The notes: generated by a model not told the origin, from the sequence alone. A DNA stretch of 64,000 nt from Pycnopodia helianthoides (GCA_032158295.1 CM063254.1:6106326-6170325), one strand, 5' to 3'. Positions 11,554 to 24,500 are shown, counted from the first letter of the stretch. Numbers and translations are program-made.

Positions 11554-12474
11554 ATCATCTTGACTCCCACAACGCCCCGGTAGTTTGGCTGTTTGCTCAG
11601 CTCTCCGAGAATGCTGTGCCAACAGCTGCTGTGTGTTTACGGCCAAGCAAGCGGCTTGATCCGCTCCTGCTGATGTATTTCTCTCTCTATACCTCCAAGC
11701 CTTTTACCGTGCTCTTTGAAAATGTGAGAAGTTACCCCAGAGAGACAAGAACCCCCCCCCATTCTATACCCCTTACCCCTCCACCAGGGTGAGCTTCTAA
11801 ATGTGACAGAATAACAGTTTTCCCTCTTAAGTTTGTTAATTTTCTTCCATGTTCCTTTCAGAATTGTCTCTTTTGCCATGACTTGTGTCATCATTTACCT
11901 TCCTTTTGCATCCCGGCTAGGGTCAGTGTCTCGTTCTCGTTCCAACCATGAGTCAACTCGAAGGGCCTTGCTCTGTGTGGTGAAAACAGCATCAACATGT
12001 TTTGATGGTATTTACTGTGATTAGTTGACATTGTGAAATCATGTGTGTTTGGTTTTGTCGGTCTTTATCTCAACTGAAGCCATGCGCGGCGGCTGTCTGT
12101 TTTAAAAAAGATGTCGGTGACATTCACTTCCGGTGCCATAAGTGATTAATTACAGCGTCAAAATGCACTTGGAACATTATTGAAGAGCGAAGTTATTCAA
12201 GGGATGTAACTCTATCTGACATTTACTGATAATTAATACATTCAGATTTGTTGTTGTGATTCCAATCAGGAATTGACATCACATGTTTGCAAAGGTACCG
12301 GTTAAGAAAAACAACGTCCGGTTCATACTGCATTCTCCTGATGCTGACAGCATTTAAGATGCTTTTCTTCTCCATCCCCCTGGGGAAAATTAATACCATC
12401 AAAAATGTGCTAAGCTGGATTAAATATCAGCTGTGAATCTGTCTGAGTGGAGATAGGTATCTCCCCGGCCCACA

Positions 12475-12669
12475 GGGCCCAAATTCATAGAGCTGCATTA
12501 AGCAGAAAATATTGCTTTAAAATTTCTGCTAAGCAAAAGTAAGCAGGATACCAGTCATAAATACTACTTGTGATATGGTATTTTGGCTGGTAACCTTATT
12601 CTGGTAAGCATAAATATTTTGTGCGTAGCTACTTTTTTTGTGCTTAAGCAGCTCTATGAAATTGGACCC
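12475..12669. repeat. Family A MITE, copy A4
   Basis: It runs from GGGCCCAAATTCATAGAGCT to AGCTCTATGAAATTGGACCC, with AGCAGGATACCAGTCATAAA and TTTTGGCTGGTAACC inside. The left flank is CAG and the right flank CTG. Confidence 0.75.
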
Positions 12670-13321
12670 CTGGTCTGGTTTGTGTGCTGGGGATGTTTGA
12701 AGTGTCCGACCCATGATTGCAAAGACATTGAAAATGCTCAATAAATAGCGGGTATTGTGTAATGTACAACAATGTCCCCCCCCCCCCCCACTTTAACCCT
12801 GTAGGGTGTCTGCACTTATGTGACAGTCCCTTCACGTGGCCTCGTGAAAATGGAATGATAAACTCTGGTGTGTGCCCGCGCATATTTACCGGCAAGAAGA
12901 AAAGTCAAACAGCCACTTGAAGGAACTAATTGTGCCAAGAGAAAGTTGTTCAGGGGTTGGGGGGTTGATGGGTTGCAAAGAAGGCTTTGTGTTCTGTGGG
13001 CTCTATTTAATGAAAAAAGTTTGAGATAAACAGGTGCCTTTGTGCTAGAGTATCTGTTCCCCTTGTATTATGGATACAGTGTGTCTTTGTTGTGTAATGA
13101 TGTATAGAGGAGCGGCACAGCTTCGATTTTAGTCACCAACTGTGAAAAGAGGTACTTTTCTTTGACAGCTGATGATGTCATCATGTTAACAAAAATTATG
13201 TTGAATTTTAAGGTTTTCATCGACATTGATGGCCTTGCCCTCTCAAAAGATGACATTCCAAGACTGTCCTCCCACATAACAAAATAGCCAAGTAAATTTG
13301 AGACACATTCCTTCATTAATT

Positions 13322-13567
13322 AAGAGCGAATATTTCCACGCAGATACTCCCCATAGGAATACACAGTCTGAGAAGCGTTTCTGACAGAAAGGCTTCTCAG
13401 ATTCAAATTTTGGGGAGTAAAAAGTGATATATTTTCCATAACCGTAGTACTTTGAAGTTAAAAGTTTCTCAAAATTCATTTTACTACCCAAAGCTGCTAT
13501 ACTTCTTACTGAGTAAATTTTTATTGCCATCAATTTCCAGAGTCATTACCAAACGTGTACTGTGCCT
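13322..13567 (-). repeat. TTAA MITE family E, copy E1 (truncated)
   Basis: The right end reads CATTACCAAACGTGTACTGT then GCCT and TTAA. The interior GAATATTTCCACGCAGA, CCCCATAGGAATACACAGTC and TGAGAAGCGTTTCTGA is shared almost word for word with 60090-60150. The left third is missing; a scrap of the 5186-type repeat occupies about 13225-13256. Confidence 0.75.
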
Positions 13568-14689
13568 TTAAATACTTGTAGGTTGTCAAAGTAGAATGTA
13601 CCCTCATAGATTGAATATTTTGTTTGATACAGTTCAACTAAACCATGAATTTGTTTAGTATAGTTAGCAGTAAAGCTTTAAAACTATTCATACTTTCACA
13701 CAAAACTGTTGGTTTTTTGTTTCAAGGTAAGTCTACATTTAAAACACTATTCCTGTGCATCCAATTACGTTTCTACAGATCTCTGTTCCCATGATATTTT
13801 ACTTCAAGTACAGGGGGACAAAATATGGAATTTGATTAGCCTACAGTGTTACAAAGTGAAATTACATTTGTCATAGTCATAATCAACCCCCCTTCAAGAC
13901 ACAAGCATTAAGTCCTTGTTGAGCTCAATCCAATCAGTCTTATTTTCATTCAATCAGAAACTCTCCTCGCCACACAAATCACTGATAACCATGGGTACAC
14001 ATTGTGATTATCACCCACAACAATCTCTTTCATTTCTTTCATTACTACACCGGGGCCGTTGTTGACATATTCCTCAGGCCACTGAATAAAAGCCTTGCTT
14101 TTTTAGTAAGCATTTTTTTTTTTTTTTGCTTTCTCTCTCTCTCCGTACTTCCATTTCTTTCTTGTGACGTCTCCTTCCTGCATGCAGAGTGACAGGCCTA
14201 CGGGCATTATGATTACATTATATGCAATTTGTCACTTTTCATTTCCTGCCAGTGAGTGTGATCCCGTCCTCGTGTTCTATTGGTGGTAAGGTAGGGGGGG
14301 GGGAGAAGGTGCTGTGAGAGTACGCAAGGGAGACACTAGGGCTGGTTTGTAAAGTGAAGCCTACACACAAAGCTGGATGACTACCTCTGCTTGCACATAA
14401 AGTCTATAGCGCCACAAAAGAACCTCTACAAAATAAATTCATTAAGTTCCCAGCATGCAGAGCTGCTATCAATTCATAAGTAAATTAGATTTACTTTCTG
14501 TAATTTCTGGGATTGGGTTTGTTGGTTTCTATTATTAGTGCCAAGGTGAAGAGAGTATCTGCTAGTGTCTTTACAAATTGCATCTTTACTTTACTCTATA
14601 AAGTTTTCAAAATTGACACATGTTCTGTCTTCTACTGGTTCCCAGAACTTAGAAGTATTTTTTTTTTTTAAGAGAAAAAAAGTGCTATT

Positions 14690-17600
14690 GGGTCATTCCG
14701 TGCCAACTCACCTGATGGGTCGGCAGGCTCCGTCTCAGATTTCGCTAATTTTTTTTTTAAACGCTCCCCTATGGGTGCCTTGAACACACACAAAATTTTA
14801 GAGTCCTACTCCTTGGCATTTCTGAGATATGACCCCCAAAAAATTAAGCCCCGCCCCTTCAAATTGATATTTTGTGTTTTTGAGCATTTTTAAAGGCCTA
14901 TATCTACAAATAGAGAGAAGATATGGAGCTACAAATTAATTTACAGGGTATCTGGTATCCCATCAACTATAATCTACTGTCAAAAGTAGCACAGCTTATT
15001 TGCATATCAAGGGTTAGGTCTTTAAAAACCTACATTTTGGCATGCGCAATGACTTTTTGTCATTTTTGAGACCCCTAGTGCCTATGTGAAATGTCCGATT
15101 GCTTTTATATTTTATTTGGGCATAAACTAGGTGCATATGTGTGACATATTATGAGGATAGACCAATCACACCTTTGATGGGTATTTGGCAGGGGTTTTAA
15201 TATGCGTCCAACTTAAAAAATGCCAAAAAACGCCGTTTTCAAGTGGTTTTTTGACAACGTGGGACATTACTGACAGATTTACCAATTTTTTCCTATAATA
15301 CTTTGTACCCAGTCTACTTATGTAAAAAAAAAAAAAAATGGTTTTTGTACTCCTTCATGGTCAGATTTTTATTTAAGTACACCTAGTATTTTGCACTTGT
15401 AATGACTTTTTGTCATTTTTGAGACCCCCCCTAGTGCCTATGTGAAATGTCCGATTGCTTTTATATTTCATTTGGTTATAAACTGGTTGCATATGTGTGA
15501 GCTGATATAAGGATAGACCAATCCAACCTTTGATTGATATTTGGCAGGGGTCTGAACATGTGTGCGACTGTAAAAATGCCCCAAATTGCCGATTTCAAGT
15601 GATTATTTGACATTATAACAACGTGGGACATTACTGACGGATTTACCAATTTTTCCCAATAATACTTTATATCCAGTCTACTTATGTGAGAAGGAAAAAA
15701 ATGGTTTGTTTACTCCTTCATGTAAAAAAAAATTGTGAATATGCTTAGACTAACGTTTTTGCTGTGTTATGCAATTTAGGCCATTATGCACTGTGGTGCT
15801 GTTTTGAATGAGTAACAATAGTTACTCATTCAAAACTCCAAAATAACATCCACTGAGACTGAGAGTGTTGTTACTATTGTGAGTCAACATTGAAAAAGTT
15901 TGACTAGCAAACAAAATTAGAGTCAGCAGCCTTACAGTAGAGAAACACATTGGCATTCTAGTATCAGTTAACACTGTGAAACACAAAGATAAACAACTGA
16001 CCACAAGCACAAGAGTCTATTGTCTGATTTATTGGTCCAGTCTTTGACCTTGTCACTGGTGGGTTAATCCCCCACGTCCCCTTAAATTTCCCCCTATCTA
16101 TAGACCATGTAACATGTGGGTGACATTACAAGTTCACAAAAGAGCAACAGAGCCAGGCATGTGGTGTACACGACCCACAACTTGTTCAGCAGTTATTTGT
16201 ATAAGTCTTGAATTTCTGTAGTAGTATCTTGCCTGCCAGAAGACCCTGGAATATACAAGGTCACTCTTTTTGTAAATAAAGTGGTTGTCCAAAACAAGCT
16301 GTAAGTGTTGTATGCAACCAGTTTTTGAAGGAAGGAAAAGTGAACACTGATGAAATACAGAATGATACATTTTTAGAAGTGACAACTTCAGCAAGTTCTT
16401 GCTCCATGATGATGGCGTCAACGTTCAGGAAAGATCAATCCCTGCATGCAGCATTGTTGCAGCTTTGAAGGAGGATTGCCATGAACAGGTATACTGCAGA
16501 AAAGTTGGTCTTCTTCAAAAGACTGTCTTAACTGAAGAGAACACAAGACTTTTAAAGTGGAGATGTTCTGTGGACATAATCTCAGAATCTCAAGGAACAA
16601 ACAGCACCACAGTGCATAATGGCCTAAATTACATAACACAGCAAAAACGTTAGTCTAAGCATATTCACAATTTTTTTTTACATGAAGGAGTAAACAAACC
16701 ATTTTTTTCCTTCTCACATAAGTAGACTAGATATAAAGTATTATTGGGAAAAATTGGTAAATCTGTCAGTAATGTCCCACGTTGTCATAATGTCAATCAA
16801 TCACTTGAAAACGGCAATTTGGGGCATTTTTACAGTCGCACACATGTTCAGACCCCTGCCAAATATCCATCAAAGGTTGGATTGGTCTATCCTTATATCA
16901 GCTCACACATATGCAACCAGTTTATAACCAAATGAAATATAAAAGCAATCGGACATTTCACATAGGCACTAGGGGGGTCTCAAAAATGACAAAAAGTCAT
17001 TACAAGTGCAAAATACTAGGTGTACTTAAATAAAAATCTGACCATGAAGGAGTACAAAAACCATTTTTTTTTTTTTTTTACATAAGTAGACTGGGTACAA
17101 AGTATTATAGGAAAAAATTGGTAAATCTGTCAGTAATGTCCCACATTGTCAAAAAACCACTTGAAAACGGCGTTTTTTGGCATTTTTTAAGTTGGACGCA
17201 TATTAAGACCCCTGCCAAATACCCATCAAAGGTGTGATTGGTCTATCCTCATAATATGTCACACATATGCACCTAGTTTATGCCCAAATGAAATATAAAA
17301 GCAATCGGACATTTCACATAGGCACTAGGGGGTCTCAAAAATGACAAAAAGTCATTGCGCATGCCAAAATGTAGGTTTTTAAAGACCTAACCCTTGATAT
17401 GCAAATGAGCTGTGCTACTTTTGACAGTAGATTATAGTTGATGGGATACCAGATACCCTGTAAATTAATTTGTAGCTCCATATCTTCTCTCTATTTGTAG
17501 ATATAGACCTTTAAAAATGCTCAAAAACACAAAATATCAATTTGAAGGGGCGGGGCTTAATTTTTGGGGGGTCGTATCTCAGAAATGCCAAGGAGTAGGA

Positions 17601-17722
17601 CTCTAAAATTTTGTGTGTGTTCAAGACACCCACAGGGGATTGTTTAAAAAAAAAATTAGCGAAATCTGAGACGGAGCCTGCCAAACTTTTCTGAATTTCA
17701 GGTGAGTTGGCACGGAATGACC
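14690..17722. mobile_element. Fold-back DNA element with 1.1-kb inverted arms
   Basis: The left arm (about 14690-15803) and right arm (about 16599-17722) are long, near-identical inverted copies. The ends are GGGTCATTCCGTGCCAACTC and its inverse, flanked by TATT on both sides, a possible 4-bp target duplication. Each arm contains two related units of about 350 bp that begin ATGACTTTTTGTCATTTTTG and end near ACTCCTTCATG. The 795-bp spacer (15804-16598) is unrelated to the arms. No complete transposase is present, so the element is non-autonomous; I cannot name its superfamily. Transcripts crossing it would form a very long hairpin. The arms differ by scattered substitutions and short indels, so this is not an assembly mirror artefact of identical sequence. 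Confidence 0.88.
16376..16653 (+). pseudogene. Open frame of unknown origin in the fold-back spacer
   Basis: From about 16376 an open frame with normal codon usage reads SDNFSKFLLHDDGVNVQERS onward to a TAG at 16651-16653, about 92 residues. It has no domain I recognise. Its last 17 or so codons run into the right inverted arm, so its end is set by the transposon. The frame is closed upstream by TGA in DNA that does not look coding. It may be a piece of a captured host or transposon gene, or chance. Confidence 0.25.
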
Positions 17723-18033
17723 CTATTGCAAACTGATTATCAACCGAAATGGCGTATTAAAAAAAAGGTGGTAATGACTTTACAGTTTGACCTTAGCTAA
17801 CATCAGTGAATGAAGTCTGAGAACGACTCTGTTATTGTTGAAACGTGAGGCCGATACCGCTTTTTGCAAGTTTTTTGTATAAAGTTGATAGAAACACAAA
17901 TTCCCCCGAGAAGTATTCTAGCACAAAATTAACTCTGGAAGACTGAGAAATGTTCTAGCTTAAAATGCACACAGGAAGACTGAGAAATGTTCTAGCTGAA
18001 ATGCACTTTTGAAGATTTAGAAATGTTTTAGCT

Positions 18034-18717
18034 TAAAAGCCCAATAAAACGTTAAAAGACCTACTATAAGTCATTTGTTTTATGTATCTCTATAAACATT
18101 AGTATTCTCTCTTAAAGTTAAAACTAGGGACAACCTGCAGATGGGTGTCCCTTTTTGCAATCAATTAGAATGAATTTCAGTAAAGGAACATTACAGAGTT
18201 GGTAAGAAAAAAACTTGTAAAATATACTTTTTGATCACAGATTTACATAAAACTTACACGGTCTAATGATGATGATAGTAGAAAACATCCCTTGAAATAT
18301 TTCTGTCTGAAATGCCATATTTGATGAGAAATGAATAAACTAATTTTCCGATCGGAGTTTATCGCTCAGTGAGCGTTTTATTCATTTGTTGAACCTATAT
18401 GATTTCATGCAAATGTGTGATCGGTTTTTCACTATTTTCTCGCGACCCAGATGGCCGATCGATCTCAAACTTCTACAGGTTTGTCAGTTTATGTATATGG
18501 TGGATTACATAAAGTGCTTACACTGCAAGCAACTGTTTTGTTAGCAAAACCAATTCTGTAATGATCCTCTAAAAGCCAAATAAAACGTTAAAAGACCTAC
18601 TATAAGTCATTTGTTTTATGTATCTCTATAAACATTAGTTTTCTCTCTTAAAGTTAAAAACTAGGGACAACCTGCAGATGAGTGTCCCTAGTTTCAATAA
18701 ATTAGAATGAATTTCAG
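18034..18717. repeat. 147-bp direct duplication flanking MITE C2
   Basis: Positions 18034-18180 and 18571-18717 are near-identical (both start AAAAGCC.AATAAAACG and end GAATGAATTTCAG). Between them lies exactly one family C MITE. See the findings for possible mechanisms. Just upstream, at 17935-18030, ACTGAGAAATGTTCTAGCT is repeated about three times with a period near 45 bp. Confidence 0.85.
18184..18568. repeat. TTAA MITE family C, copy C2
   Basis: The ends AGGAACATTACAGAGTTGG and CCAATTCTGTAATGATCCT identify it. It is in the reverse orientation relative to C1. The flanks are GTAA and CTAA rather than TTAA, so the target duplication has decayed or the flanks were rearranged. Confidence 0.85.
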
Positions 18718-20035
18718 ATTAAGAAAAGTATCTGACGATGTAACTTTTGTTACTTTTTACTTTCTCAAAACTTGTGGATGTGGACCCTCTGTGAAGATAT
18801 CTCTAGAGGTCAGTGTTAATTCAAGGATTGTCATGTGCATGTATGTATTCTTCTGAAAAACCAACACTGTGTCTTGCTTATAGTTTTAAAGTCTTCAGAC
18901 ATATTTGCATAAATGTGACATTCCATTGATCCAAAATCAGGCAATTCTCAAAAATAGTGAAATATCATTAAAAGTGAAGACAACCGAAACATCAGCCATG
19001 GTATAAATGTGATGTGATGTCTTGAACATTCTATATGTTGAGAAATGCTTATGTTAATTAAAAGTTCTTATTCCCATCCATTTTAGGAGCAATATACCCA
19101 GTTTTGAGTTTGGGCGGAAAGTGTCTTCTGTAGACAGCACGAAGACACCGCACAACCGAAACTCTCCAAACTGTCCATGCCTACATGTAGATCTCATGCC
19201 AAACCTTAAATAATTTCCCAGCATGATCTGTTGGTTTATAATCGCTCCTCAGTGTGTGTGTTGACAGAGCTCTATTACATCGGCTGCTGGCTTGATAATT
19301 TGTCAGCACCCCGCAGGTCCTTCTTTGCCCCAGCGAAGACGATGGCATGGCGGCAATCCACCGCAAGTTCCTCCTACCATTGGGGGCTGCCTTACCTCTT
19401 TATTAAATCAGCATCGTGAATACTGAACTCTGGGGGAGGTCCAAGGTATGGGGGTTTGGCTTTGAATCGGGAAGTCCGGAATCACAAGTACAAACTACAG
19501 GTGCATTTGAAATTGGATGCAGATTTTATGTCAGGACCGATTTGTAGCCCGGCAGGTTGGTTTTTTTTTTTTTGTGTGTGTGTGTCGGTGCCATTTTTGG
19601 TGAAATTTGCAGAATTGCTGGACGCTAATGCGATGATCGTCGTGAGTCAAGGCACTCTTGTCCCGATGACATATCAAACAAGTTGATTCTGACGTGAGTC
19701 ACTCATTTCACACCAGACTGGATTTGATTACGGGCAATAATTGAAAGCAATCAATACTACTTGATGGTTTTGTTGTGTACATGGTCCCTGTCAATTATTG
19801 ATGTTATGTGAACTTGGGACAAATGTAATTGCTCAGTGTTTTTATGTAGTCAGCATATTAGATTTGATTGCTTTGTTGAACGCAAATCCCATGTGTCACT
19901 TTCAAATGGTCTTCATGGAATGAATTTTATCTTGGAGGAAAGACGTTGCTGTGATACATGATTTATTATGATAGGAAAAATCGACTGGTGTTATTTACTT
20001 GATATAGTGTCAAATTTAATTTTCTTCCCTGAAAA

Positions 20036-20075
20036 TAGAGCATTATTTTATTTTCAAAATCAAAATAATGCTCTA
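20036..20075. other. Perfect 14-bp stem hairpin
   Basis: TAGAGCATTATTTT at 20036-20049 and its exact inverse at 20062-20075 enclose a 12-nt loop. Confidence 0.6.
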
Positions 20076-20386
20076 GTTCTCACAAAACAAACTACTATCT
20101 GGTGTTTTGTAAAAAGAAATTTGATTTTTTTTTCATGGGTTAGTTGGATTGTGTTATTAAAAACCATGAGGTTAATAATAATGATATTAAGTAATAAAAA
20201 AAGGGATTTACAAAGCAATTTTAAGAAGATCACAATGCTTAAAAAAGATGATGAACTTAGCAGTGGCTGTAAACAGGAACTGGAAAGAGACAGGTGTGTT
20301 CAGAATCTTTTTGAAAATCTGAATTGAATTACAGTCTCAGAAATGTGAACAGGGAGTTTGTTCCATTCCCTATGAGGGCATGCATG

Positions 20387-20442
20387 CCTTGTTGCCAGTA
20401 CCTTGAGATTTTATATAAAATCTCACAGTATTTGCAACAAGG
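20387..20442. other. 56-nt near-palindromic hairpin
   Basis: CCTTGTTGC at the left pairs with GCAACAAGG at the right, around the perfect 22-bp palindrome TGAGATTTTATATAAAATCTCA-like core (20403-20424, given here as TGAGATTTTAT and its inverse). A few mismatches lie between the outer and inner stems. Confidence 0.65.
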
Positions 20443-23400
20443 TTTTGAAAGAGTATTATCAGTGGGTTGGGAATTTCATTTATAACAGTGGTGTATAACT
20501 GTAAGTACTGATAATTACAAGGCAATAAAGTGCAGTCACACTGTAAGCTTTGGATTTCTAATGCTTAGCTCAGGAAATGTTGTACGCAGACCTGATGCGT
20601 CAGAGGCAACAGACGCAATTAATCGTATTTTCGACCGCATGAGGGAGCTTTAAACTGCGAATTTCACTGCATGACAATTACAGTTATATCCTATTTTGAC
20701 TGCTTGTATGCAGGTTGTTGTTTGTTATCGATGGCCAAATAAATAATTTATTAATTTTTTTATTCCAACTTGGAACACACCCCTTAACCCCGGGGAGGGT
20801 TACATCAACATTTTAAACCTGATTTATTTAAATGTACATTGGCAGAGATAAATAAAGTCAACACGAGCGATCAGACATTATGTTTTTCTTTTAAGTTCAA
20901 AAATAAAAAGACGAATTTGGCGACACAATTAACAATAGATTCATCTGTTGAACTCATAAGAAATTCAAATTTTGTCACTGTTAGTAAACAACTGAAAATG
21001 TGCATTTTTTTTCACTCACAAAGTTAAGATTTGTTCCCTAAGAGCACTGTATAACGTGTAGTAATAATAACGACTTGTTTCGCATCCCGTAAATTTTGTT
21101 CACTCATTTTGGTCACAAATACCGCAAATTGCCTCCAGTCATTGCCTTGGTGCCAGTGTTTTTCAGGTGGAAATTTAAACTTTGCTCATGAGAGGCCCGT
21201 TACCAAGGAACTTAAACTGCCATTCCCTCACAAGAACCAAGTATCACACCTGTATATAGTACATGCACTTAACACAGTATTTCACATTCAACTCAACTCC
21301 AAATCAAACGCCTGCGGGTGATCACAAAAATCTGCCTCCTTTCTTTTTCTCCAGCACCTCAAGTACATTTTTTATTAAATGCACTGCATTTGTAAATTAT
21401 TGTGCATTTAACACGAACGAACGCGGGTTAAATTTTTATGGGAACAAATTTACTGTCAGTGACATATAATATACATGTACCTTTCTTTGATGCATGCATC
21501 ATCGCCGTATGATTGATATGAAGTACAGTGGAGGCTGGCGATACTTGTTGCCAAGGATAACATGAAGGAGCTCTAATTTGAACATGGTTGCAAAAGGCAT
21601 GTCAATTTAAAAGAACAAATTAGACAGCAGTCAGGGCTAATTGTGTCAACATTTTACAAACTTTAGTATCCGGGCAGATAAGTGTGAGAAATGCCCGGAG
21701 CTCGTTTCAAAGGGGGCTGTATTTTCTTTTTGGTCAGAAGTTACTAAAAAATACTCTAATCCAATTTGCGCTCTGGAAATGTAGCAGAAATCAAAACTTA
21801 AAGAAAAGGAGAAATCTCTTTCCTTTTTTTTCTTCTTTTTTTTGTTGCTTAATTCATGAGTTTCCATCGATTTGGAAGAGAATGTTTTCCTTTCGGTACA
21901 CCTTTGCATGTTGCTCTACTTACTCGCCTCGAGATATCTCCTTTCAGTCAAAGAATTCGGGTGGAAAATTACACGGGGCACCTCTGCACAAATGTTTGCA
22001 AACTTCCTGCATTCTTTCACTGTTTAGCCATTGTCGCCTGCCAGAGTGTACCATTAAAACTTTGTTTGGCTTTGTTCTGGACAAGGCTGTTTCCCCTAAG
22101 CACCACCCCTGGGGCAGTTTATTGTCAGCGGAATTGGAAGTACAACTTGTCAAGTAACTGACCCATAAAGCATTCTCTCCTTTTTTTTTTTCGCCAGTTT
22201 TTCTTTTGCGATATTCTTGTCAAGTTTGCATTAAAAAAAAAGTGGTGAGAGTGTTTTTTTCCAGTGGACTGAGCATCACAGCGTTTACCTGTTTGTTCAA
22301 AAAAGCTATGGGAGAGTCAGTTGGATTCGGATGCTGTCACTCACCGCGGAAACCTGTGGCTTTCAGAGGGTTTTTATTTTTTTAATTACCTGTTCTCTTT
22401 GTTGACAGGATGTAATCTAATTTGTCACGGGGATATGATTTTTGTGTCAGATTTGACTGCAAAATACCACATAAATTTATCGAATAACTCACTTTTTGTG
22501 AGGAATTTTGTTATAAATTATGCACACTGAGAAGATTTGTCCAGATTTTTTTAAAACAAAATCAACGTACATAATTTATTGTGCGTCATTAGAGACATGC
22601 ATCAATCTGCCAGGGCAATGTCCTCTCTAACCCAACCGACAAAAGAGAAGGATGCTTTTTTAAATAATTTATTTTGCAAGTAAGTCCTATTCCCATAAGA
22701 CTCTGTATGAAATCTACCGCATTATCTGTGATTCTAAGCCGCATTTCCCTTGATATTTACCACTGAACCTTGATATTAAGAAAAGCGTCTTCACTTTGAG
22801 TGGGAAAAAAAAATTCCAGCACGGTATGCAAAAAAAAAAAAAAAAAATTTTTGAAAGAGACTAGTCTAATAATAAAAAAGAGTGTGCAGGATTTGGCCTG
22901 CAACTGGATTGAAAGAGTTGGGCAGAGATATTTGTAATGCTAATATTGATTCTAGACTGGGTTTCCGCAGACAAGCAAGGGGTAGAGTGGGTACCGATGA
23001 ATAGCTGGTTACATTAGGGCTTTACCGCAGTGAAGGGCAGGGGGAATGCACTTGCCGGGAAATGCTTAGGACAACAGGCCTGCCTTCAAAAGCCCACCAG
23101 TCTGTTCTTAGGAGTGTTTGTGTTGGCCTTCTGTAAATACAAGAGCGGTTTAAATTTTTCGGCTGTGAAGTGGGGTTGCATTTTGTGCCTGGTGAATAAA
23201 GTGCTCAACTAGTGTGTATAGGTTGTGTGTATACCTTGTGTTTGTATCGGAACACTCATGAAATAAAAAAAAACTTAACAAGCTGCAGAGAGATCCTTCA
23301 GACATTCCTGCATGGCAATGTTAAAAGTACACCTTGAGACGTCTCCAAGTCAGATTGACAAATGTTAACGATTGCTTTTTTAAAATGTTAGAATTGATGA

Positions 23401-24500
23401 CGAACAAACAGAGTTGATGGAACTTTTAGACAATACGAAATAGGCTGCATTACTTTAAAAACACTTGCTAGGACTCTTCAACTGATGAGTGATTGCTGTG
23501 GCAATTCTAATGAAAAAGAGAAAAGGCTTGCTTAATACAGACTGAACATAGAGAAAGGACAGCGCTGAAGTAAAAGGAAAATGACCTGTAAATGTAAATA
23601 CATTAGAGGTTATTAAACTCAGAATTGCTGAATGTGATTATACCCTAGTATTCCCAGGGTGATGTGATATGATTTTGACAGAGAAGGATACATAAAGACC
23701 AATTGTGAGTGGGAATGTGACACTTTGATTCAGACTTCCTGAAAGTTCAAGAATAATTTGGATTCCATCGGCTGTAGCATCCTCTATTTGTCAATGATGA
23801 CAATTCCAGGCTGTGCCATGCAGAAGAAGTCCCGTGATGCCTTCCAGGCATCTTCCCCCTCATTCAGATTCCCATAATGCTCTTGGACTTGTCTGACCTC
23901 CGGGTCATGTTACCATTAAGGTTTAAAGGAGCAGTCACGCCGGCGTGTTTCAAATGTTTGTTCAAGTCGCGAGACTAACCATCGACGTTTGTAGTAGTAT
24001 GGGAAAACGACGTAGGCAACTTGTTTTGTTATGTTCTGTACAAATAAACATTTTGCTCATAGATTTAAAGACCTACTTGTTGGTCATCTTCTGAAAGATG
24101 ATCGAAAGCATTTCAAGTAGCACTAGATCACAGTGTGATTTGCACTTTAAAAATCTTGAAGCTGCGAGTGATTTTTTGATTAGCTACACGTAAATACTAC
24201 TATTCAATGGAGCCAAATTTGTTATTATCCGAGTAGAAATTGTTGACATTCAGAATCTTCTGCTCATTCCAATGAACTTCCCCAACTTCCTCAAATCTTA
24301 AAGTTTCAATCAGAAGGTAAAACAATCAGAGACTGCAACTATATGCTTTCAAAAGAATGACGGAGGGAAAATTTTGCCCTGGAAGTTTTACTTGCTGATC
24401 ATTGAAAATGCCGATCGAACAAGTCATTCCTGAGGCAGGATAATAAACAGTAACAACAAACATGTTACAAACTTTACAATTGGCACTCATTGTCGGGTTA

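Larger units (their letters stand above)
10839..14689. other. Intergenic DNA with simple repeats and MITEs
   Basis: No coding exon was recognised. Contents are an (AG)15 tract at 11521-11550, a C-run at about 12777-12790, G-runs near 14296, T/CT-rich tracts near 14110-14145, family A copy A4 and family E copy E1. The segment 11880-12180 is of higher complexity and could be regulatory, but nothing specific supports that. Confidence 0.4.
18718..24500. other. Long intergenic stretch, mostly single-copy
   Basis: This is the longest stretch largely free of recognisable repeats. Open frames such as 19968-20327 and 21684-22157 lack domains, ATG context or splice neighbours and are taken as chance. 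Two strong hairpins (20036-20075 and 20387-20442) stand out. At 23927 TTAAAGGAGCAGTCACGCC resembles the start of a TTAA MITE whose other end I could not find. Higher-complexity unique blocks (19100-19430, 22960-23220) could be conserved regulatory DNA; sequence alone cannot show it. Confidence 0.4.

Noticed and set aside
19968..20327. 119-codon open frame
   Set aside because: AT-driven composition (Ile/Leu/Lys/Asn), it contains a hairpin, and it has no recognisable domain.
21684..22157. 157-codon open frame on the plus strand
   Set aside because: No ATG at the stated start, low-complexity Phe/Ser/Lys runs from T-rich DNA, a second overlapping frame, no domain and no splice partners.
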